A stretch of DNA of 9,221 bases, from positions 1 to 9,221 of the forward strand of contig DALYLR010000072.1 of NCBI GenBank assembly GCA_031976175.1, in the 5' to 3' direction. The stretch is from DMER01 sp003451645. GTDB lineage: Bacteria; Pseudomonadota; Alphaproteobacteria; Micropepsales; Micropepsaceae. Positions within the stretch are counted from its first letter, which is position 1. Every line of letters starts with the position of its first letter. Shown in pieces: positions 5,990 to 9,221 of this stretch. The notes under the pieces were generated by a model. The model was not told the DNA's origin and searched no databases. It worked only from the letters and a program-made list of their open reading frames with translations. Made by a program: the position numbers and the translations under genes.

Positions 5990-6263
5990 GCCTAGAGCAC
6001 GCCCGCTTCACCTGTGAGCGGACATTCGGTCGCAAGCTTTACAGAGGTATCAGGTCCTCTGGCTCGTACTACCCGCTCGACCTTTCGGACTCGGGCTTGG
6101 CTGGCGAGCGCCCCGCAGTAGCCAAAACAATGTCGCGCTGCCGTCTTTCCGGGTCTTGCCCGGTCTGGAAACCGTCCACGACACGAGAACAAATGCAAAA
6201 CAAATAGCTACATTCAAGTGGCGAATTGTCGCACATCGTTCTATTGACGCTTAACATCGCCTC
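5990..6263. other. Non-coding stretch with hairpins, no gene seen
   Basis: No ORF here shows a domain, a ribosome site or convincing composition. Visible structure includes agagg/cctct (6043-6060), cgctcg/cgagcg (6074-6110) and a nested tttcc..ccggg..cccgg..ggaaa element (6146-6171). From about 6172 the sequence becomes more AT-rich and plainer, which would suit divergent promoters for the genes on either side, but I see no convincing -35/-10 pair. Confidence 0.5.
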
Positions 6264-6299
6264 ATGTTTGTGTTTGACACAGAAACGGAGAGGCGAGCC

Positions 6300-6557
6300 A
6301 TGATCGTGACTGAAGCTGATGCAACAAGCCTGTACTGCAAGATTGGTGGGCCGCTAGAAACATCGGTCGACATGTATGGCTCCGGCAAGTCTCTGCATCA
6401 CAGGTTCGGAAATTGTGATGCAAGTCGATGCATGCATTGGGAATACCTGTTTCGCCCGGATGAGGTCAGCGCCCTTGCTGATGAGGAGCGCACAAAGTAT
6501 CCGCCTTACGGCCGTGGCTTCTGCGGCGCGGTCAAAAGCAAACTCATGGTTATTTGA
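6300..6557 (+). CDS. Small four-cysteine phage protein, 85 aa
   Basis: The start is set at ATG 6300, which has a strong ribosome site (ACGGAGAGG, about 7 bases upstream); an in-frame ATG at 6264 has none. The protein has four Cys: C13, C39 and C44 (NCDASRCMHW) and C75 (GRGFCG). The pattern C-x4-CM-x-W followed about 30 residues later by G-x-CG resembles a class of short phage proteins I recall, probably metal-binding, with no known function. It is the first gene of the plus-strand block behind the structured segment, and 12 bases separate it from the MazG-like gene, so they are probably co-transcribed. The gene is likely real; the metal-binding idea is inference. Confidence 0.7.
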   Translation: MIVTEADATSLYCKIGGPLETSVDMYGSGKSLHHRFGNCDASRCMHWEYLFRPDEVSALADEERTKYPPYGRGFCGAVKSKLMVI

Positions 6558-6569
6558 AGGAGAAGATGA

Positions 6570-6986
6570 ATGAATAAGCCTGAAAACATGACTATCGGCG
6601 AGTTGTGCCGGTTCTGTTCGGACGCGGCGACGCGGGCCGGCTGGTACGACGAGCAAGAAAACATTGTTGGATTTCTTGAAAAGGAAATGGGGCCGCAAGC
6701 CGCCAAGTTTGTTATGAATTCTTTCAACAGCCAGCGCATTGCGCTTATGCATTCCGAGCTTTCCGAGGCTCTGGAAGGCATGCGTAAGGACAAGGCGGAT
6801 GATCACCTGCCCCACCTTTCGTCGGTCGCCGTTGAGCTCGCAGATACGCTGATCCGCGTGTTTGATTTCTGCGGGAAGAATGGTGTCCCCCTTGAGGAAG
6901 CCATCCAGCAGAAGCTGGCCTATAACGCCCAACGACTCGACCACAAGCGCGAGAACCGCGCGGCCGCCGGCGGGAAGAAATTCTGA
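6570..6986 (+). CDS. MazG-like nucleotide pyrophosphohydrolase
   Basis: The family hydrolyses NTPs or dNTPs to the monophosphate and pyrophosphate; phage versions adjust nucleotide pools or (p)ppGpp. The all-helical MazG fold is indicated by E63-x-x-E66 (HSELSEALEG), then 22 residues on E89-x-x-D92 (VELADTLIR), which is the metal-binding ExxE..ExxD signature. The last helix, LAYNAQRLDHKRENR, is also typical. The length of 138 residues suits a single-domain MazG-like protein with an N-terminal extension. The start ATG follows GAAGGAGA by about 6 bases. Its stop overlaps the next start by one base (TGATG), so it is translationally coupled to the dNMP kinase, which acts on monophosphates. Confidence 0.85.
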   Translation: MNKPENMTIGELCRFCSDAATRAGWYDEQENIVGFLEKEMGPQAAKFVMNSFNSQRIALMHSELSEALEGMRKDKADDHLPHLSSVAVELADTLIRVFDFCGKNGVPLEEAIQQKLAYNAQRLDHKRENRAAAGGKKF

Positions 6987-7561
6987 TGAGAAAACTTGTC
7001 GCCATTACGGGGCGAAAGCGCTCAGGCAAATCAACCGCAGCCGAGGTCCTTCAGGATCGTGGGTTCTGCACCGGCTCTTTTATAGCGCCGGGCAAGCAGA
7101 TGATGCGAACCCTCCTCCGTCATCGAGGCGTGCATTGGGATGAAATTCAAAGGATGGTTGAAGGGGATTTGAAGGAGGTCCCCTCCCGCCATCTAAATGG
7201 GCGCACTCCCAGATATTTCATGCAGACGCTTGGCCTTGAATTCGGCCGGCATCTGATTGATGAGGATTTGTGGGTGGATTCGTTTCGCGACAACATGAAT
7301 TACATTGACCCGTATGACGAAATGAATTGGGTCATTGCCGATTGCCGGATGCCAAACGAGGTTGAATGGCTCAGGGAGCGCGGGTTTTTTCTCGTCAAGA
7401 TCGTCCGGCCGGGCCTCGAAAACAATGACAAGCATGGCACGGAGAGGTATATCGATCACCTTCTCACCCACGAAGTTGTCGTCAACGACTTCAAAACGTC
7501 AGAAGAGTTCAAAGCGCACATGGAAAAATTCTTTATTTCTCAAGGGATTATCAACTCTTGA
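6986..7561 (+). CDS. Deoxynucleoside monophosphate kinase (T4 gp1-like)
   Basis: The enzyme transfers phosphate from ATP to dNMPs for phage DNA synthesis. The P-loop GRKRSGKST is at residues 9-17. TPRYFMQTLGLEFGR (74-88) matches the substrate-binding segment of phage dNMP kinases. VIADCRMPNEVEWLRERG (116-133) matches the conserved D-x-R-x-x-N-E motif before the C-terminal strand. The length of 191 residues is normal for the family. The start overlaps the MazG-like stop (TGATG), with GGAAG upstream inside the MazG-like gene. The two products make a local nucleotide-metabolism pair. Which bases it accepts cannot be read from the sequence. Confidence 0.88.
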   Translation: MRKLVAITGRKRSGKSTAAEVLQDRGFCTGSFIAPGKQMMRTLLRHRGVHWDEIQRMVEGDLKEVPSRHLNGRTPRYFMQTLGLEFGRHLIDEDLWVDSFRDNMNYIDPYDEMNWVIADCRMPNEVEWLRERGFFLVKIVRPGLENNDKHGTERYIDHLLTHEVVVNDFKTSEEFKAHMEKFFISQGIINS

Positions 7562-7586
7562 CGTAGTGCGCTTTTCGTGCAATAGT
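7558..7586 (+). promoter_or_regulatory. Sigma-70-like promoter before the HTH gene
   Basis: TTGACG (7558-7563, five of six to consensus) is separated by exactly 17 bases from AATAGT (7581-7586, four of six). Initiation at about 7593 would leave a very short leader before the ribosome site AGGAGGG at 7598. The -35 overlaps the stop codon of the dNMP kinase gene. This is sequence match only. Confidence 0.45.
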
Positions 7587-7608
7587 AGAGATATTACAGG
7601 AGGGCAAC

Positions 7609-7881
7609 GTGATCGAAGAGATTCGTCCCGAGGAAAATCGCGAACCTGTCAGGCTGTCTTGGCCTTTTGAGCCAAGGCGCAGTCGAAAAATTCTCCCCGA
7701 AGAAGCCGGGCAAATCAAAGTTCTTCTCTCTCACGTCCGGGCCGGCAACATGGATATCGACTCCATCGCGCAAGCCTACGGCGTCAGCCCGGATACCATC
7801 CGTCGCATTCAAAACAAGAAGACCTACGCGAAGGTACGCCCCGACCGGACGCTCAAACGTCCGGAACGTAAACATCGATAG
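7609..7881 (+). CDS. Small HTH DNA-binding protein, 90 aa, GTG start
   Basis: The GTG start is fixed by an excellent ribosome site, AGGAGGG (7598-7604), five bases upstream. Residues 34-76 contain a helix-turn-helix: QIKVLLSHVRAGN, then IDSIAQAYGVSPDTIRRIQNKKTYAKV. The IA..YGVS..TI..I pattern resembles sigma region 4 / Hin-type HTHs seen in small phage proteins and beside homing nucleases. Both tails are basic (PRRSRK and RPDRTLKRPERKHR), which suits DNA binding. It probably has its own promoter (7558-7586). A transcriptional regulator of phage genes is the likeliest role; its target is unknown. Confidence 0.75.
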   Translation: MIEEIRPEENREPVRLSWPFEPRRSRKILPEEAGQIKVLLSHVRAGNMDIDSIAQAYGVSPDTIRRIQNKKTYAKVRPDRTLKRPERKHR

Positions 7882-7890
7882 CCACTAACC

Positions 7891-7907
7891 GGCTTTAATG
7901 GAAAGCC
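7891..7907 (+). terminator. Weak hairpin after the HTH gene
   Basis: ggcttt (7891-7896) pairs perfectly with aaagcc (7902-7907) around aatgg, and ATCTTTA follows. The stem is only six pairs with three A-T, and the T-run is short, so at best it is an attenuating terminator. It sits 10 bases behind the HTH stop and 20 before the next start, close to the ribosome site AAAGGAAA of the membrane-protein gene. Confidence 0.3.
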
Positions 7908-7926
7908 ATCTTTACAAAGGAAAATC

Positions 7927-8379
7927 ATGCTTCGCATTCTCGCCCTCGCGGGCTTTGTCATGTCTGGGCTTGTGGGCTTCTGGCAAATCGCAGCCGGCTC
8001 AGTGTCGCCTGCAACTCCGTTCTTCCTGATCGCAATGAGCGTTGCGTTCATCTTTCTGTACGCTGGCATCTCTCGAACTGAAGAGTACGCCAACAGGGCG
8101 GCCCGTCACAGCGGGCAGATTTCTGCAATGAACTTTGTTTTTGCTGACCTTTTGAAACAGGCTCTTGATTTGAAAATCACAGAAAAAGATGTTCATGTAG
8201 ACGTCAGGGTTAAATCAAGGGCTTTGGCTGATGGAATTTCTGAAATTCAAAATTACATTCTTGTGAAACCGATTTCCGACATCGGCCGACAGGCCTTCGA
8301 CGAGATAGAAAAAAACAGAGCGTCTATTCTGGGCAAGCCGGCCAAGGTAGAAGACGTAAAGCTAAACAGGCCCAACTAG
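7927..8379 (+). CDS. Hypothetical inner-membrane protein with two TM helices, 150 aa
   Basis: The ATG follows AAAGGAAAA by about 3 bases. Two hydrophobic helices are visible at about residues 3-23 and 30-48, joined by a very short turn (SVSPAT). They are followed by a soluble, charged tail of about 100 residues starting SRTEEYANRAARHSG. The N-terminal hydrophobic stretch might be read as a signal peptide, but the second segment and lack of a cleavage site favour an anchored hairpin. The tail is mainly helical and I see no catalytic motif. Its stop codon lies in a CTAG shared with the convergent gene at 8376. Function unknown. Confidence 0.72.
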   Translation: MLRILALAGFVMSGLVGFWQIAAGSVSPATPFFLIAMSVAFIFLYAGISRTEEYANRAARHSGQISAMNFVFADLLKQALDLKITEKDVHVDVRVKSRALADGISEIQNYILVKPISDIGRQAFDEIEKNRASILGKPAKVEDVKLNRPN

Positions 8380-8825
8380 ATTTCCTTTAGTTCTGGCTCT
8401 TCGTCGTCCGAGAAGCCATCAGGACTGGCTAGGAAGTTCGACTCTGCGTCAGTAGATTTCAGTCCGGCATACAGATAGTTGGCGGCCTTCAGCATTGCCT
8501 GTCGGCCGCCATTATCGTAATTGGCGATGCAGGACTTGGCGAACTGGACAAATGAATTGAGCTCGACGCCTGCGAAATCGCAGCACATTTCCCGATCCAT
8601 CGCAGCCTCACGAGAGGAGGATACGATCCAGAGCCGAGCTTTGGCCTGTATCTTTGGCGACAGGTCGCACAGGTCTCTCAGAATTTGCGAGAGGACCGCG
8701 CGCCAGAGGTTTTTTCTTGCTAACGCCAGCCACTCCGGATCGAATTTGTTTGATGAGGACCGTGGCTCTTGGCCGGTCGCTGTCGACGATTCCAAAGATA
8801 AGTTTGATTCTGACCTGTCGATCAT
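8376..8825 (-). CDS. Hypothetical phage helical protein, 149 aa
   Basis: I place the start at ATG 8825 (MIDRSESN), preceded by AAGGGAAG about 10 bases upstream; the frame is open further up, but the earlier ATGs lack ribosome sites and lie deeper in the resolvase gene. Residues 28-80 (FDPEWLALARKNLWRAVLSQILRDL, then ARLWI, then DREMCCDFAGVE) recall a common phage family with the layout LWRAV-x-QA-x-D / A-x-x-W / F-x-x-x-C-x-x-L. It has no known function and usually lies among replication or lysis genes. The C-terminus is acidic (SDDEEPELKEI). The gene overlaps the upstream RusA-like gene by 218 bases in another frame, and its last codons overlap the convergent membrane-protein gene. Confidence 0.65.
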   Translation of the reverse strand: MIDRSESNLSLESSTATGQEPRSSSNKFDPEWLALARKNLWRAVLSQILRDLCDLSPKIQAKARLWIVSSSREAAMDREMCCDFAGVELNSFVQFAKSCIANYDNGGRQAMLKAANYLYAGLKSTDAESNFLASPDGFSDDEEPELKEI

Positions 8826-9174
8826 TCTTGTAGCACTTCCCTTGCAGACTATCGAGGAGCAAAGACTCATCGACGTCATTTCGGCGCGACCCGAATGCCA
8901 GAAGCGCATACACCGCCACATCTCCTTCGAATGGCGGAGTTTTCATGTAACACAATGCCGCAGCTTTTGCAATAGCATCGAAATTCAGGGCTTTTTCGCT
9001 TTTTATGGAGCGAAGACCGGTCCTGCCATCCTTGCGACGAAATGTCGCCATGCGTCGGCTATTGGCTTTGGAGTATGGCTGGGCGTCAATGCAGACGAGC
9101 GCGCCACGGCCGGCGGCAGCTTCGTCCTTCATCCATTTTTCGAATTCTATCGGATTGACATCCGGGCTAATCAT
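8608..9174 (-). CDS. RusA-like Holliday junction resolvase
   Basis: RusA-family enzymes cut branched DNA as dimers. Supporting signs are PYSKANSRRM near the N-terminus (residues 33-42), and NDVDESLLLDSLQG then KNDRQV (99-121), matching the family pattern D-x-D-N..L.D.L.G..y.DD.QV; the three acidic residues would be D100, D102 and D118. The helix between them is shorter than in E. coli RusA and the Lys that normally follows DxDN is not seen, so activity is less certain. The family core ends at about residue 143; a further 45 basic, Pro-rich residues extend through the downstream gene in another frame. The start has AGGT about 8 bases upstream and may overlap an upstream stop as ATGA. Confidence 0.6.
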   Translation of the reverse strand: MISPDVNPIEFEKWMKDEAAAGRGALVCIDAQPYSKANSRRMATFRRKDGRTGLRSIKSEKALNFDAIAKAAALCYMKTPPFEGDVAVYALLAFGSRRNDVDESLLLDSLQGKCYKNDRQVRIKLIFGIVDSDRPRATVLIKQIRSGVAGVSKKKPLARGPLANSERPVRPVAKDTGQSSALDRILLS

Positions 9175-9221
9175 GAGACATTACCTGACAAAACGGAGAC
9201 TGTAACATGTCGAGACAAGCG
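9171..9221 (-). CDS. Possible 3' end of an upstream minus-strand gene
   Basis: One minus-strand frame is open from the window edge to a TGA at 9171-9173 (last residues VTVSVLSGNVS) and would overlap the RusA-like start as ATGA, a common coupling arrangement. Only 16 codons are visible, so this may be chance. It conflicts with the plus-strand start at 9207. Confidence 0.22.
   Translation of the reverse strand, partial: RLSRHVTVSVLSGNVS
9207..9221 (+). CDS. Possible 5' end of a plus-strand gene (MSRQA...)
   Basis: ATG 9207 has a strong, well-spaced ribosome site (AACGGAGA, with GGAG at 9195-9198, eight bases upstream). Only five codons fit in the window. If real, it diverges from the RusA-like gene with just 32 bases between the two starts. 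Confidence 0.4.

Larger units (their letters stand above)
5492..6171 (-). ncRNA. Candidate large structured non-coding RNA or origin segment
   Basis: In this otherwise packed genome, 5382-6299 has no recognisable gene except a possible tiny ORF (5674-5868). It holds many local inverted repeats: 5492-5514, 5558-5571, 5584-5649, 5706-5719, 5880-5917, 5955-5998, 6043-6060, 6074-6110 and 6146-6171. It also holds two pairs of direct repeats. The 19-bp stem at 5584-5649 has three A-C mismatches as plus-strand RNA but three G-U wobbles as minus-strand RNA, so a minus-strand transcript folds better. Read on that strand it could be an independent RNA or the leader of the primase-helicase gene. Large ornate phage RNAs such as GOLLD and ROOL are of comparable size, but I see no specific match to them. 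Alternatively the repeats and stems are DNA elements of a replication origin. The boundaries are those of the visible stems only. Confidence 0.35.

Noticed and set aside
5860..6200. tRNA gene
   Set aside because: The local stems suggested it, but I found no TTC-type T-loop with its stem plus acceptor pairing and CCA end on either strand.
5992..6257. Minus-strand ORFs 5992-6198 and 6069-6257
   Set aside because: Alternative starts without ribosome sites and Arg/Ala-rich shadow-like products; hairpins explain the sequence better.
6244..6272. Promoter with TTGACG at 6244-6249 for the four-Cys gene
   Set aside because: The -35 is good, but the sequence 16-18 bases further on (TTTGTG or similar) is a poor -10.
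6264..6299. Upstream ATG 6264 for the four-Cys protein
   Set aside because: No ribosome site before it, whereas ATG 6300 has ACGGAGAGG at ideal spacing; the would-be ribosome site lies within the extra codons.
6354..6944. 196-aa minus-strand ORF opposite the MazG-like gene
   Set aside because: It is antisense to a gene with a clear ExxE..ExxD signature and has no domain or ribosome site.
8826..8921. Upstream starts (up to 8921) for the helical protein at 8376
   Set aside because: They lie deeper in the RusA-like core, lack ribosome sites and add a Cys/Met/Ser-rich, shadow-like peptide.

Overview
The window looks like a stretch of a tailed-phage or prophage genome. The genes are tightly packed, most have clear Shine-Dalgarno sites, and many are small and of unknown function. 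Among them are a fused primase-helicase of the T7 gp4 type, a MazG-like pyrophosphohydrolase, a phage deoxynucleoside monophosphate kinase and a RusA-like resolvase. The moderately GC-rich codon use, the TTGACG-type -35 and the flavour of the small proteins suggest an alphaproteobacterial host, but that is inference.

Layout: (1) Bases 1-1478, plus strand: the 3' part of a VWA-like (DUF2201/COG3864 type) protein, a protein with five 11-residue tandem repeats, and a small helical protein. A hairpin at 1512-1545 closes this block and can serve both strands. (2) Bases 1551-5381, minus strand: one long ORF for a TOPRIM primase / RecA-like helicase interrupted by two inteins. One sits in the TOPRIM catalytic motif (EGE|CDA) and the other in the Walker A motif (GHGK|ST). 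Removing both leaves a protein of about 605 residues, close to T7 gp4 in size. (3) Bases 5382-6299: a divergent, gene-poor segment of about 0.9 kb, rich in hairpins and paired repeats, with at most one tiny ORF. It may be a large structured RNA read from the minus strand, a replication origin, or both. (4) Bases 6300-8379, plus strand: a four-cysteine small protein, MazG-like enzyme, dNMP kinase, HTH protein and a two-TM membrane protein. (5) Bases 8376-9174, minus strand: a helical phage protein and a RusA-like resolvase overlapping by 218 bases. The convergent genes of blocks 4 and 5 end in the same CTAG. The right edge holds the first bases of a further gene.

Functionally this is a replication / nucleotide-supply module: primase-helicase for the fork, MazG-like and dNMP kinase for the dNTP pool, and RusA for branched DNA. 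The most notable items are the two inteins, of apparently different splicing classes (class 1 and class 3), in two active sites of one protein, and the structured non-coding segment, where a 19-bp stem pairs fully only in the minus-strand transcript.
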